A stretch of 64,000 nt of DNA. It comes from Acidithiobacillus marinus (GTDB taxonomy: Bacteria; Pseudomonadota; Gammaproteobacteria; Acidithiobacillales; Acidithiobacillaceae). The stretch lies in assembly GCF_002847505.1 (NCBI RefSeq), contig NZ_MXAV01000013.1, positions 80,995-144,994 on the forward strand, given 5' to 3'. Shown here piece by piece: positions 35,581 through 45,719 of the stretch (positions are counted from its first letter, which is position 1; every line of letters starts with the position of its first letter). The notes beneath the pieces were generated by a model. That model searched no databases and had not been told where the DNA came from. It saw only the letters and a list, made by a program, of their open reading frames with translations. Both the position numbers and the translations under genes were made by a program.

Positions 35581-38034
35581 ATGAAGCATTTGGAAATTGG
35601 TGTGGAAGGGATGACCTGCGCGTCCTGCAGCAGTCGGGTGGAGCGCAGCCTGAATCGTTTACCAGGAGTGCAGGCCTCGGTGAATCTGGGGACAGAACGC
35701 GCGGCGGTGGATTTTGATCCGGCGCAAATTGATCCGCATGCACTTACGGCTGCTATAGCGGATATCGGTTATCAAGCCGTTGTCGCCCGGACGGAACTGG
35801 AGGTGGACGGCATGACCTGCGCCTCCTGTAGCAGTCGGGTGGAAAGGGCTCTCGGTAAGGTGTCGGGTGTATTGTCAGCCAGCGTCAATTTGGCTACAGA
35901 ACGCGCCATGGTGGATTATCTTCCCGCTAGCACTACCCCGCAGCAGTTGATTGCCGCCATTATTGACGCAGGTTATGCGGCGCGGTCCCTCCATGCGGGG
36001 GAACGCAACGAAGATCACAAAGCCCATGTCATTCGGCAAATGCGCCTTGACCTGATTCTGGCTGTTTTGTTGGCATTACCCATTTTGTTCCTGGCGATGG
36101 GGCCGATGCTTTCTTCCAGTTTGGATCAGTGGTTGCGACATATGGCACCCTTTACCCATTTTTGGGATTGGGTGCAGGCAGTGCTGGCGACACTCACTCT
36201 GGCCGGCCCGGGACGACGATTTTTTCGTCCCGGTCTGATCGCCTATCGGCATTTATCCCCAGATATGAATTCACTGGTGGCTACAGGAACCGGATCTGCC
36301 TGGTTATTCAGCATGATAGTACTGATTTTTCCAGAGTGGTTTCAGCAGGTGGGAGCCCATGTCTATTTTGACTCAGCTGCAGTAGTGATTGCTGCCATTC
36401 TTCTGGGTAAATATCTGGAAGAACTGGCCAAGGGGCGGGCGTCAGCGGCGATTCGGCACCTCGCCAGTCTGCAGGCCAGGGACGCTCTGCTGCTCCGGGA
36501 TGGAGAAGAACAGCGAGTACCTTTAGACCAGATTCGGGTAGGGGATCATTTGTTGGTGAGACCCGGTGAACGCTTGCCGGTAGACGGCGTTGTCCTGGAA
36601 GGAGAATCCGATGTAGATGCTTCCATGTTGACCGGCGAGCCGCTCCCAGAGCACAAGCAAGTGGGTGATACGGTCATTGGTGCGACCGTCAATGGTATGG
36701 GACGGCTTATCGTAGAGGCCGGGGCCGTTGGTCAGGATACGGTCATGGCGCATATTATTCATATGGTCGAGCAGGCCCAGGCGGGCAAATTGCCGATTCA
36801 GGGGCTGGCTGATCGCGTGGTTCGGGTGTTCACGCCTCTGGTGATTGGTATTGCCCTGCTCAGTTTTATTCTTTGGTTATTGCTGGGACCGAGCCCGGCC
36901 ATCAGCATCGCCGTGTTGTCGGCAGTGGCGGTGCTGGTGGTGGCCTGTCCCTGTGCCATGGGGCTTGCGACTCCTGCAGCCGTCATGGTGGGCACCGGGC
37001 GTGCGGCGGAACTGGGAGTGTTGTTCCGCAAAGGCTTGGCGCTGGAGACGCTGGCCCAGGTGCACACGATTTGTTTGGATAAGACGGGGACCCTGACTAT
37101 GGGAAAACCCGTTCTAGGCGAAATTAGAGCGGACAATCCGCAGCAGCTTCTTGAGCTGGCTGCTGCACTGGAATCTGTCTCGGAGCATCCGCTGGCCCAG
37201 GCCATTGTCAACGCAGCCAAAAAAAAGGGGATCGAAGTATCTCCGGTGCGTCAGTTTCAGGCTATCCCTGGACGGGGAGTGGCAGGTGTCGTGCAGGATC
37301 AGCAGGTACTGCTGGGCTCTGCGGCCTGGATGCAGGAACAGGGCATTGCCACGGACAAATTTGACCGGGCGGATGCGCAATTTGTCGGGACCTGGGTCTA
37401 CCTGGCCGTAGGAGGGCTTCTGTCGGGTAAAATCGCCATTCAGGATCAATTGCGTCCTGAAGCAGCAGCCGTCATCCGCCAACTGACCCGCATGGGTTTG
37501 CAGCTGGTGATGATTACCGGTGACAGCAAGGCTGCGGCGCGGCAGCTGGCGGAAAGCCTGCAATTGCCGACATTCCATGCCGAGGTGCTCCCCCAGGACA
37601 AGGCCAATATTGTCAAGCAGCTGCAAGGTCAGGGGAGCAAAGTGGCTTTTGTGGGGGACGGGATCAACGATGCACCAGCCCTCGCCCAGGCAGATGTGGG
37701 TTTGGCCATGGCCACCGGTACCGATATTGCGATGGAAACTGCCGACCTGACCCTGACCCATGGGGATCTGGCCGCACTGGTGACGGCCATTCAAGCGTCC
37801 CGAAAAACCATGGCGACCATCCGTGGCAATTTATTCTGGGCGTTTTTTTACAACATCCTCTTGATTCCGGTGGCCGCTGGCATATTGATACCCTGGGGTT
37901 TTCAGCTCAATCCCATGCTGGCCGGACTGGCCATGGGCATGTCTTCGGTATTTGTGCTCAGCAACAGCTTACGCTTGAAATGGATGCGGCCCTGGATGGC
38001 CGCCCGTACTGAGTCCCCGCAGGCGCGCTTTTAG
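35581..38034 (+). CDS. copA: copper-exporting P1B-type ATPase
   Basis: Pumps Cu(I) out of the cytoplasm with ATP. 817 residues: two N-terminal HMA domains with [13 protein letters not shown] twice (C13/C16 and C80/C83), eight membrane helices, the transmembrane CPC site ([11 protein letters not shown]), phosphorylation site [11 protein letters not shown], actuator TGE ([11 protein letters not shown]) and hinge [16 protein letters not shown]. Stop overlaps the convergent mutarotase by 4 bp. No copper regulator gene is adjacent. Confidence 0.97.
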   Translation: MKHLEIGVEGMTCASCSSRVERSLNRLPGVQASVNLGTERAAVDFDPAQIDPHALTAAIADIGYQAVVARTELEVDGMTCASCSSRVERALGKVSGVLSASVNLATERAMVDYLPASTTPQQLIAAIIDAGYAARSLHAGERNEDHKAHVIRQMRLDLILAVLLALPILFLAMGPMLSSSLDQWLRHMAPFTHFWDWVQAVLATLTLAGPGRRFFRPGLIAYRHLSPDMNSLVATGTGSAWLFSMIVLIFPEWFQQVGAHVYFDSAAVVIAAILLGKYLEELAKGRASAAIRHLASLQARDALLLRDGEEQRVPLDQIRVGDHLLVRPGERLPVDGVVLEGESDVDASMLTGEPLPEHKQVGDTVIGATVNGMGRLIVEAGAVGQDTVMAHIIHMVEQAQAGKLPIQGLADRVVRVFTPLVIGIALLSFILWLLLGPSPAISIAVLSAVAVLVVACPCAMGLATPAAVMVGTGRAAELGVLFRKGLALETLAQVHTICLDKTGTLTMGKPVLGEIRADNPQQLLELAAALESVSEHPLAQAIVNAAKKKGIEVSPVRQFQAIPGRGVAGVVQDQQVLLGSAAWMQEQGIATDKFDRADAQFVGTWVYLAVGGLLSGKIAIQDQLRPEAAAVIRQLTRMGLQLVMITGDSKAAARQLAESLQLPTFHAEVLPQDKANIVKQLQGQGSKVAFVGDGINDAPALAQADVGLAMATGTDIAMETADLTLTHGDLAALVTAIQASRKTMATIRGNLFWAFFYNILLIPVAAGILIPWGFQLNPMLAGLAMGMSSVFVLSNSLRLKWMRPWMAARTESPQARF

Positions 38035-38933
38035 AGCGGCTCCGCGCTGTAGCACACGCTCAGGGTGTGGGTCTGGCCAGAGGACAACTGTAGCGTATTC
38101 TCGGCGGCATTGGCCGATTCCACACAGAGCATCTGTCGCCATCCCTCCGGGGTGTAGTCGCCCATGGCGGCAGCCTTGTCGGCCCAGGGCGTCCATACGA
38201 CTGTAGAATCTGCCTGTTTCTTGCTGATGCGAATACGGCGATGCATGCGCGGATCATGAATGACGCAATCACTCGGGCTGTTCACGTATATCCGGTCGGT
38301 TTCGCCGGTAAAAGTGAGCTTGCCTTCCTGGTGTTGACGCGCAAAACCGGCGGTTTTGTCGAGATAGTCACAGCCATCCAGCCCTTCCAGGTAAACCGAC
38401 TGAATGTCCCCCACCAAGAAATAGGTGTGCAAGGCTTCACCCAAGACGACGCTTTCGCTGCCGGCATTGTGGGTTGTCAAATGCATTTCCAGGGTTTCGG
38501 AAACCACGATCTCCAGGCTTACGGGGGTTTCATGGGGCCATTGCGTCCGGGTTTCTTCGTTGGGCTCCAGGGTCAGGATGATGCGGGTACTGGTATCGCT
38601 GCTAGAGCTTTCACTGACGATCCATAAATGGGTGCGGGCAAAACCATGGGCGGGTAATTGTGGATTATCGGGGTGCGGACCAAACCAGGGCCAGCAGACG
38701 GGAATTCCGCCGCGAATGGATTTGCCAACGGCAAAACGGGATTTTTCCGACAGCCAGATCAGGGGGTCGTACTGGGAACGCGGCTGAAAGGCGGTGAGAT
38801 GGGCGCCCTGCAGGAACACACTGGCGCTGGCGCTACGATTGCGAATATCCGCAAAAATTTGTCCACCGGGGCCAAAGCGAAAAAAAAGGTGTTCGGGAAT
38901 GGCATAACGATTCAGCGCATCAAGTGATTGCAT
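38031..38933 (-). CDS. D-hexose-6-phosphate mutarotase
   Basis: 300 residues, aldose-1-epimerase-like beta-sandwich of the YeaD group, which equilibrates alpha and beta glucose 6-phosphate. Markers: [30 protein letters not shown] and [12 protein letters not shown] (catalytic His/Glu region), [16 protein letters not shown] near the end. Its substrate also feeds the nearby zwf reaction. Confidence 0.92.
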   Translation of the reverse strand: MQSLDALNRYAIPEHLFFRFGPGGQIFADIRNRSASASVFLQGAHLTAFQPRSQYDPLIWLSEKSRFAVGKSIRGGIPVCWPWFGPHPDNPQLPAHGFARTHLWIVSESSSSDTSTRIILTLEPNEETRTQWPHETPVSLEIVVSETLEMHLTTHNAGSESVVLGEALHTYFLVGDIQSVYLEGLDGCDYLDKTAGFARQHQEGKLTFTGETDRIYVNSPSDCVIHDPRMHRRIRISKKQADSTVVWTPWADKAAAMGDYTPEGWRQMLCVESANAAENTLQLSSGQTHTLSVCYSAEPL

Positions 38934-39086
38934 GGATTTTCCAAGGCGTGAGAAAATTTTGAATATATTGCGGCGGGAGACGCTTGCCGGTCAATCAAGA
39001 TCTGCTGCTGAACCTCTATCCGCAAGCTAAAATCTGCCAGCAGGCGTATACTGCAGCATCCCTGAAATTTATCGACAAGGTGACAA

Positions 39087-40964
39087 GTGGCTCAAAATCC
39101 CTGGCAGCGTCCGGTCAATAAAAATCTCTGGGTACTGTGGAAGCTCAAGCCCTTTCTGCGTTCGCGTCTGCTGCTGCTATCCGCGTATTTGCTGGCTATG
39201 CTCTTCAGTGCGGCGGCTTCTTTAGTGTTGCCCCAGGGCGCACGTTTCATTCTGGACAAGGGCTTTCATAGTTACCAGGCGCTGCTCTGGATCAGTATTG
39301 CCCTGTTGTTGTTGGGCATGTTTACCGTCGCCATGCGTGGCCTCCGCGATGGTTTGGCCACCTGGCTGGGGCAGGGGGTAGTGGCGGATTTGCGGACGGC
39401 GGTATTCAGCCATGCCTTGCATCTTCCCGCGATTTTTTACGAAACCTTCCGCACCGGTGAGGTGATTTCGCGCCTGAGCAGCGATGTCACCATTTTGCGA
39501 TTTGGTTTGACGGGAGTGCTGGGGCGGAGTCTGCAAAGCGGAATCACCCTGATTGGCGCTCTGGTCATGATGCTGGTCACCATGCCGCAGTTGTTGATTC
39601 CGGGGTTGATCGCCTTGCCATTGCTGGTGTTTGTGAATCTGCGCTCCGGGCGTTTGCAACGCGGTTATAGCCGCAAAGAACAGGATTATCTGGCGGATCT
39701 CAGTGCCCATACGGAAGAATCCATCAACGGGATTCGGGTCATCCAGGCCCTGACTCTCGAACCTCAGACCGAAACCCGTTATCGCCAGGATATTCACCTC
39801 TTGCTGGGACAGGTTTGGGCGCGGGTAAAAGTGCAGTCCTGGTCGACCTTTTTGACGGGGAGTCTGGTATTTCTCGCACTGAGTGCCATGCTTTACCTGG
39901 GCGGACTGGCGGTGCTGGAAAAGCAGATAGGGATGGGGGTGCTCGCTGCCTTTCTCCTCTATGCCCTGATGGCGGCGACTTCTCTGGCCTCCCTGGGAGA
40001 ATTGTGGGGCAGCATGGCGCGTTTGGCCGGGGCGACGGAACGCCTGCTGGCCCTGCTGGATGAGCCAGCAGAGCATAGTGGCGCCGCCCTGCCCGATAGA
40101 CGGGACCCGGTTACCCTGAAAGCGGAATTAACCGCGCCCGACCGGGCGGAGGATTTTCCCACAACACCTGCATTTTCGCTGCGTTATCCCGCGCGTTTGA
40201 CTTTGGAACATGTCGCTTTTTATTACCCGTCACGACCGGATGTACCCGCTATCACGGATATTTCCCTGGATGTGGAACCCGGCGAAACCATCGCTTTTGT
40301 GGGCGCTTCCGGAGCAGGTAAAAGTACGGTGTTTTCTTTGCTCATGCGCCATTATCAACCCAGTACAGGACGTATTTTGCTGGATGGCACCGCCATCGAT
40401 GCCATGCCCCTGCGCAGCTTGCGTCAGCAGTTGGCGGTGGTCCCCCAGCATCCGGTCATTTTTTCCATGAGTATTGCCGAAAATATCCTGATGGCCCGGC
40501 CCGATGCCGACGAAGCCGCGTTAGAGGCGGCGGTACATGCTGCCCGGGTGGACGAATTTTCTGATCGACTGGAAGCCAAACTGCAAACCCATGTGGGCGA
40601 AAAAGGCGTGACCTTGTCGGGTGGACAACGTCAGCGCATTGCCATCGCCCGTGCCATTTTGCGCAATCCCCGGGTGCTGATTCTGGATGAGGCAACCAGT
40701 GCGCTGGATGCCGAAAACGAACGATTGATTCAGGAAGCGCTGGCCAACTTGACCGCCCAGCGGACTACCCTGGTGGCTGCCCATCGTTTGGCGACCATCG
40801 TCCATGCCTCCCGCATTGCCGTGCTGGATCAGGGGCAACTTATTGGCCTCGGGAGCCATGAAGATTTGCTGCATAGCTGTCCTACCTACCGCCAATTTGC
40901 CGAATTGCAGCGCCTGCACGAACAATCTTCGGAATTATCCGTAACCTCCAAAAAACGCGCCTGA
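39087..40964 (+). CDS. ABC exporter, MsbA-like half transporter
   Basis: 625 residues: six-helix exporter membrane domain (residues 1-330) followed by an ATPase domain with Walker A GASGAGKST, Q-loop, signature LSGGQRQRIAIARA and Walker B VLILDEATSALD. Works as a homodimer. The start is GTG 39087. Close in form to MsbA/LapB-like lipid or drug exporters of Gram-negative bacteria; substrate is not shown. A ~40-residue insertion between the two domains (about 330-370) is unusual. Confidence 0.93.
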   Translation: MAQNPWQRPVNKNLWVLWKLKPFLRSRLLLLSAYLLAMLFSAAASLVLPQGARFILDKGFHSYQALLWISIALLLLGMFTVAMRGLRDGLATWLGQGVVADLRTAVFSHALHLPAIFYETFRTGEVISRLSSDVTILRFGLTGVLGRSLQSGITLIGALVMMLVTMPQLLIPGLIALPLLVFVNLRSGRLQRGYSRKEQDYLADLSAHTEESINGIRVIQALTLEPQTETRYRQDIHLLLGQVWARVKVQSWSTFLTGSLVFLALSAMLYLGGLAVLEKQIGMGVLAAFLLYALMAATSLASLGELWGSMARLAGATERLLALLDEPAEHSGAALPDRRDPVTLKAELTAPDRAEDFPTTPAFSLRYPARLTLEHVAFYYPSRPDVPAITDISLDVEPGETIAFVGASGAGKSTVFSLLMRHYQPSTGRILLDGTAIDAMPLRSLRQQLAVVPQHPVIFSMSIAENILMARPDADEAALEAAVHAARVDEFSDRLEAKLQTHVGEKGVTLSGGQRQRIAIARAILRNPRVLILDEATSALDAENERLIQEALANLTAQRTTLVAAHRLATIVHASRIAVLDQGQLIGLGSHEDLLHSCPTYRQFAELQRLHEQSSELSVTSKKRA

Positions 40965-41062
40965 AGAAAATAACGAACTATAGTCAGAGCTGGCGGTCTC
41001 AAATAAGGTCTTTTGCTTTCAAGCAAAAAACAGATGGGGTAATAAAGGGTGGGAGGCCCTCC

Positions 41063-41443
41063 ATGAGCACAGATTTTGATCAAAGTACCGCCTGGATCAG
41101 GCGCGCGCAAAGCGACATGAAGGCTTTTATTGAAGGATTGGCGGCTCGACTGGAAGGGGATATGCCCGGCATGGTCGAAGTCGAACGCAAAAAAGATGGT
41201 TTTTTTGCCAAGACCAGTCATGTTCACATGATCACCATTCATACGGATAACAATGATTATCTGCTGACCCAGGATGGCGCACATGTTTCCACAGTCCGGG
41301 CCAAGACGGTGCGTGGCGTGGTCCTCAAACACGAGGATTTACCCCTTACCGCCTGGTTGGAAAGTCTGGTGAAGGATCTCGCCGATTTATCCGGTGAAAT
41401 GCAGGGCGCCAGCAATACATTGCACGATTTTCTCATGGGCTAA
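41063..41443 (+). CDS. unknown protein, first gene of YbjQ-PspA operon
   Basis: 126 residues, soluble, no cysteine and no signal peptide. I do not recognise the family. N-terminal half is helical and charged (TAWIRRAQSDMKAFIEGLAARLEG), the middle predicted beta (HVHMITIHTDNNDYLLTQDG), the end helical. 15 bp before the first YbjQ-repeat gene, so it is in the same transcript. Likely a small partner of that system. Confidence 0.75.
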   Translation: MSTDFDQSTAWIRRAQSDMKAFIEGLAARLEGDMPGMVEVERKKDGFFAKTSHVHMITIHTDNNDYLLTQDGAHVSTVRAKTVRGVVLKHEDLPLTAWLESLVKDLADLSGEMQGASNTLHDFLMG

Positions 41444-41458
41444 GCCCAAGGAGGCGCT

Positions 41459-42436
41459 ATGTCCATTTGGGACAAAATCAAACACGGCATTGAAGAAGTC
41501 GCCCAGGACGCCCAGCGCGCGGCCGAAAATCTGGGACACAATGTGAGTCAGGGGGTTCGCTCGCAAACCCCCGAAGAAATGCAGCGCTATTCTGAGTGGG
41601 AACAGGCCTTGCAGCAGCATCGACTCCCCAATTTTGTGCAAAACCGCCTATTTCAGACCAGCCAGGGACATCTACCCTGGATCAGTACGGCCAACGCTGC
41701 CGAGTTGCTCTTGCAACGTAGTCATGGCGTTCAACCTATTGGCATGGTGACCGGTAATTGCTGGTACCACTTTGGTTATTCCTGGACCCAGGGGCACTAC
41801 GATGGCTGGCATACAGCCGTTGAGCGCATGCGTCTGGAAGCTATTGCCCTCGGCGCCAATGCCATTGTCGATGTGCGCATGAAAGTGCGGCACGGCGAAG
41901 GGGATGATATGGATTACGGGGTAACCGGCACGGCTATTCGTCTGGCAGGTATTCCTCCGGCGGCCGTGCCTGTGGTGGCTACCGTATCGGCTCTGGAATT
42001 TGTGCGCTTGCTGGAAGATGGCGTGGTTCCTGTGGGCATTGCCATTGGCGCCAATTTTGACTGGTATATGCCGTGGATGGGAACGGTGGTTGATCAGGCG
42101 GCGCAGCAGGCACCTTTTGCGGCGCGCTACTGGAACATGGAAATCACCGATCTTTCCACTTTTCAGGAAAATGTCCGGCGCCGGGCACTTTACGATCTGC
42201 GCGAGGATGGCCGCAAGATGGCCGCCGGCGTTCTTGGCCACACCAGTTATACCCAGATGTTCAAGGTGCCCGCAGATCAGGATAACCCCGAACGCTTTCT
42301 CTGTCGCCACATCAGTATTGGCACCGCCATCAGCTATTTACCGAAAAACCCGCCGCAACATGAACTGCTGGCCATGGTGTCGCTGGCGGATCATCCCCTG
42401 ACCCGTGCTGCTCACTTAAAAAAGGATTTGCTATGA
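41459..42436 (+). CDS. protein with two YbjQ-like repeats
   Basis: 325 residues. An amphipathic start ([21 protein letters not shown], residues 1-30) is followed by a YbjQ/DUF74-like unit (about 75-165; [12 protein letters not shown] with C101, [29 protein letters not shown]) and a weaker second unit (about 175-305; [24 protein letters not shown]). YbjQ-type proteins form pentameric rings and have been called heavy-metal binding, which is not proven. GGAGG precedes the ATG; ATGA overlap with the next gene. Confidence 0.75.
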   Translation: MSIWDKIKHGIEEVAQDAQRAAENLGHNVSQGVRSQTPEEMQRYSEWEQALQQHRLPNFVQNRLFQTSQGHLPWISTANAAELLLQRSHGVQPIGMVTGNCWYHFGYSWTQGHYDGWHTAVERMRLEAIALGANAIVDVRMKVRHGEGDDMDYGVTGTAIRLAGIPPAAVPVVATVSALEFVRLLEDGVVPVGIAIGANFDWYMPWMGTVVDQAAQQAPFAARYWNMEITDLSTFQENVRRRALYDLREDGRKMAAGVLGHTSYTQMFKVPADQDNPERFLCRHISIGTAISYLPKNPPQHELLAMVSLADHPLTRAAHLKKDLL

Positions 42437-43257
42437 CCGATAGTGCAGAACATCTTGCCCCCCATGCCGTGGAACGTCTCAAAGGGCTGCGTTCCCAGGG
42501 AAGTCATGAGGGCATATTTACTTCAGATTTGTCCGTCAATGAATTTGTGATGGTGCGCAAGGCTAACTTTGAGCCCTTGGGATTGGTAGTCGGCTCCTGT
42601 ATTTATCACATGGGTATCCAGTATGGAAACTGGAATCAGAACATGGAAATGGATGTACTCTCCCAGGCCATGTACCAGGCCCGGGAACTGGCCATCAGCC
42701 GCATGGAACAGGAATCTATCTTGTTGCAAGCCGATGGGATCGTCGGGGTGCGTCTGGAAGTGAAGCGCATGGAATGGGATCAGGATATTCTTGAATTCAT
42801 GGCCATTGGTACGGCTATTGCCCATCGCAGTGGCGCATCGGGTTTCAAGGGAGTGGGTGGCAAGCCCTTTACCAGCGACCTGAGCGGCCAGGATTTCTGG
42901 ATGCTCTTGCAGGCGGGGTATCGGCCCATGGAAATGGTCCTGGGGTCTTGCGTGTATCATGTGGCGCACCAGGGGCTGCTGAAATCCATGGGTAATATTG
43001 GCCGCAATACAGAAATGGAGCAATTCACCCAGGCCATGTATGACGCTCGCGAACTGGCCATGGAGCGGATGCAGCATGAGGCCCAGGAAGCTCAGGCGGA
43101 TGGGATCACCGGCGTGCAACTACATGAAGGCAATCACAACTGGAAACCCCATATCATCGAATTTTTCGCCGTCGGTACGGCGGTGAAGGCCATGGAAAAT
43201 GCCGACGCACTGGTGGATGGTCTGAATCCACAATTGGTCATCCCGGTCAACGATTAA
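42433..43257 (+). CDS. protein with two YbjQ-like repeats
   Basis: 274 residues with two clearly similar halves. Unit 1 about residues 28-132: [18 protein letters not shown] (C56, H59), [35 protein letters not shown]. Unit 2 about 146-262: [18 protein letters not shown] (C173, H176), [35 protein letters not shown]. The conserved GSCxYH box is shared with the preceding protein (GNCWYH). Start coupled by ATGA; PspA gene follows after 30 bp. Confidence 0.8.
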   Translation: MTDSAEHLAPHAVERLKGLRSQGSHEGIFTSDLSVNEFVMVRKANFEPLGLVVGSCIYHMGIQYGNWNQNMEMDVLSQAMYQARELAISRMEQESILLQADGIVGVRLEVKRMEWDQDILEFMAIGTAIAHRSGASGFKGVGGKPFTSDLSGQDFWMLLQAGYRPMEMVLGSCVYHVAHQGLLKSMGNIGRNTEMEQFTQAMYDARELAMERMQHEAQEAQADGITGVQLHEGNHNWKPHIIEFFAVGTAVKAMENADALVDGLNPQLVIPVND

Positions 43258-43287
43258 AGCGCGATCCAAATCGCAAGGAGTGTATTC

Positions 43288-44028
43288 ATGTCATTATTCA
43301 AACATGCTGCGGAAATACTGCAGGGCAAGGTCAATCATTTTCTCAATAATGCCGAAGATCCTGCGGAAACCCTGGATCTCTCCTATGAGAAAATGATCAG
43401 TAATCTGCAGGAAACCAAGCGCCATTTAGCCGATGTGGTCACCGAAAAGGTCTCTCTGGAAAGCCAGATGGCGCAGGCACAGAAAGCCGCAGACAAGGCC
43501 GATGCCGATGCCAAAACGGCGCTGGCGGCCAATCGCGAAGATCTGGCTCGGGCCGAACTGACCCAGAAGCAGTCGGAACTGCAGAAGCTCGCGAGCCTTA
43601 AAGAAGCCCACGATGCGATTTCGGCGCAGTCCCAAAAGCTCCAGGATTATGAACAAAAGCTGCAGGATCATATTGAACAGTTCCGCACCCAGAAAGAAGT
43701 CATGAAAAGCGAAATGACGGCAGCCTCTGCCGAAGTCAAGGCGGGCGAATCCCTGACCGGCATCGGCAAAGGCATGGATGACGCTGGCGAGGCCTTGCGC
43801 CGGGCCCAGGACCGTACTCAGCAGATGGAATCCAAGGCCACTGCCATGGATGGACTCATTGAATCGGGTGCTCTGAATGATCCCCTGGATCATCGCAGCC
43901 AAACGGACAAGGAAATGGATCAGGTCCGGGCCAGCAGCGGGGTGGATGCGGATCTTGCCAGATTGAAAGCCGAAATGGCGACGGAAAAAGCTGGATCCAA
44001 CACCCACGGCGACTCTGGTAACGGCTAA
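43288..44028 (+). CDS. pspA: PspA/IM30 (ESCRT-III fold) membrane-stress protein
   Basis: 246 residues, almost wholly helical. Starts MSLFKHAAEILQGKVNHFLNN with the amphipathic membrane-binding helix typical of PspA, then a long coiled coil (residues 30-190; EDPAETLDLSYEKM). Family function: oligomerises on the inner membrane and limits proton leakage under stress. Here there are no pspBC or pspF genes; instead it closes an operon with two YbjQ-repeat proteins, pointing to another way of control. Confidence 0.9.
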   Translation: MSLFKHAAEILQGKVNHFLNNAEDPAETLDLSYEKMISNLQETKRHLADVVTEKVSLESQMAQAQKAADKADADAKTALAANREDLARAELTQKQSELQKLASLKEAHDAISAQSQKLQDYEQKLQDHIEQFRTQKEVMKSEMTAASAEVKAGESLTGIGKGMDDAGEALRRAQDRTQQMESKATAMDGLIESGALNDPLDHRSQTDKEMDQVRASSGVDADLARLKAEMATEKAGSNTHGDSGNG

Positions 44029-44050
44029 ACGGAATCAATGACCCATAGCG

Positions 44051-44079
44051 GGGGATGGAAGTTTTTTACTTCTATCCCC
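44051..44079. terminator. hairpin between convergent pspA and porin genes
   Basis: GGGGATGGAAGT (44051-44062) pairs with ACTTCTATCCCC (44068-44079), 12 bp with one G-T pair and a TTTTT loop. Bidirectional position; no T-run after the stem on either side. Confidence 0.5.
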
Positions 44080-44095
44080 TGTGGCATTGGACTAT

Positions 44096-45325
44096 TTACA
44101 AGGCGCTAAAATAGAAGCCAACCGCGAGATTGAAGCGAGCGTGCCACTGATTATTGTCACTGCCAACGAAAGCCATTCCGGCGTTGCGGCCCAGAGCGTA
44201 GTCAGCCCAGATGTACAAGGGTTTGAGTATGAACTCTGTCCCGATCACGTTTAACTGAACATTGTTGTAACTATTCTCAGTGCTTTGGTTAACAATACTT
44301 TTCCCGACGACATCCAGATAACCATAATCATCATACAGGTTTATTCCCTGGAGTGGACCGGCGTGAATGGGGATGTGCCGTTCGATGCTGGCGGAAAGCA
44401 GTAATCCGCGAGCCGGCATCTGGTAGGCAAAGCCATAGTTTTCTACGGTAATCAAATTTCTGGGAAGATATACACCATGTGCTTGCGCACGCGATGGAAT
44501 ATCAAATGCATAATTAACGATCTGATCTTTGATATTCCAGTTGCCGAGTGAAACGTCGCTGGCTAATGTGGCGGCCCAACGGTTACCAGTGCGATTGCCG
44601 GCCAATAGTTCTCCGCCTTTAATAGCGGCAGAAACATTCCCATGAATACCCAACGGTTTACCAAAGTGATACGCAAGCCTTAAATCTCCACCATTGATGC
44701 TTTGGAAATCTCCCGTAGGTACGCCTCCGGCATAAGTACTTGGTTGCCCCAGGTTATCATTTTTGAAAGCCGCTATAGCAAAGTGCCAAGGGCCGTGGTG
44801 GGTCTGGTATTCAAGTCCGGCTGCCTGATGGTCTGTGAAACCGGCATAGTATCCCAGACTACCCCAAAAGGAGTCATAACCGTAGGGCAGATTGCCGAAG
44901 GGTTCGTGGAAAAATCCAAAACGGATATGCTGTTGGGAATGGTGCCCAAAACTGTAGGCTATCCAGCCATAATGTAAGTAGGCATGATTGGCAATATTGC
45001 TCGTCGAAAAACGCTCAGAAATACCATAAGACCAATGCTTTCCTACCTTGCCGTGAATGCTGAGTGGAACATAATCAAGAATCAGTTTTCCGCCATGCGT
45101 ATGGCTGTAAAATTTGTATTGATATTCCATAACCGCACCACTGCTAATTTGGAACGCAGTATTTTTGCTTTGCATTTCCTGCATGAGTTTTTGTATTTCT
45201 TCGCCTTGCTGATGAATTTCTTCTTGCAGTATTTGTCGAGATGCAGCAGGCGCAGAATAGGCCGTGCATGGCACGAGCGCTGACGCAATAAAAAAAATAA
45301 TATATTTATAGCGGAATGTAATCAT
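44096..45325 (-). CDS. outer membrane porin-like beta-barrel protein
   Basis: 409 residues. Signal peptide at the start (YKYIIFFIASALVPCTAYSA, cleavage near residue 25), short coiled coil (LQEEIHQQGEEIQKLMQEMQ), then alternating beta-strand sequence rich in Tyr, Gly and His, ending with aromatic strand RFNLAVGFYFSAL as outer membrane barrels do. This layout resembles OprO/OprP-like phosphate porins. Lower GC content than neighbours to the left. Divergent from the proV operon; possible uptake pore for it, which is inference. Confidence 0.8.
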   Translation of the reverse strand: MITFRYKYIIFFIASALVPCTAYSAPAASRQILQEEIHQQGEEIQKLMQEMQSKNTAFQISSGAVMEYQYKFYSHTHGGKLILDYVPLSIHGKVGKHWSYGISERFSTSNIANHAYLHYGWIAYSFGHHSQQHIRFGFFHEPFGNLPYGYDSFWGSLGYYAGFTDHQAAGLEYQTHHGPWHFAIAAFKNDNLGQPSTYAGGVPTGDFQSINGGDLRLAYHFGKPLGIHGNVSAAIKGGELLAGNRTGNRWAATLASDVSLGNWNIKDQIVNYAFDIPSRAQAHGVYLPRNLITVENYGFAYQMPARGLLLSASIERHIPIHAGPLQGINLYDDYGYLDVVGKSIVNQSTENSYNNVQLNVIGTEFILKPLYIWADYALGRNAGMAFVGSDNNQWHARFNLAVGFYFSAL

Positions 45326-45452
45326 GGAGCGTCTCCAATTTGTTTTGCCGTTATATTATTATACACATAGTTTCATTCTTTTGCAAAAACACATAAAAGT
45401 GTTAAATAAACGACGGGTTTGTGGTTTAAATTCAATAAAAATTTTTAAAAGG

Positions 45453-45481
45453 TTGACAAATTTATTTTATAGGAATAAAAT
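45453..45481 (+). promoter_or_regulatory. strong promoter of the proV operon
   Basis: TTGACA (45453-45458), 17-bp spacer, TAAAAT (45476-45481), inside a very AT-rich 188-bp gap between porin and proV. AT-rich upstream tracts could act as an UP element. Confidence 0.7.
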
Positions 45482-45513
45482 AATTAAAAATCAGTTTTTA
45501 AGGGTGGCTCATA

Positions 45514-45625
45514 TTGTCTAAAATAGAATTACAGGGCGTCAGCAAAATCTTTGGCTCGCATCGCGATTTGAGTTCGATGCTGTCCCGAAATGCCAATAAA
45601 AAAGAAATTCGAGAAAAGACCGGGG
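45514..45625 (+). pseudogene. proV: proV, 5' fragment cut by insertion sequence
   Basis: TTG start at 45514 with AAGGGTGG upstream; reads MSKIELQGVSKIFGSH and on to EIREKTG, the beginning of a ProV-type ATPase, then is interrupted at 45626 by the insertion sequence. The frame resumes exactly at 47683. Without the element and one target copy the gene would be 45514-48806, 411 residues. Confidence 0.9.
45618..45625 (+). repeat. 8-bp target-site duplication, left copy
   Basis: GACCGGGG, repeated exactly at 47675-47682 on the far side of the insertion sequence. Confidence 0.95.
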
Positions 45626-45719
45626 TCAGGGCCCTGTCAACCTTCCATCTAAGCTGCTGATGGAGTAGCACAAAGGGTTTTTCTGGACTTCTCAGGATGA
45701 ATGCGGTAACTTTTGCCGC

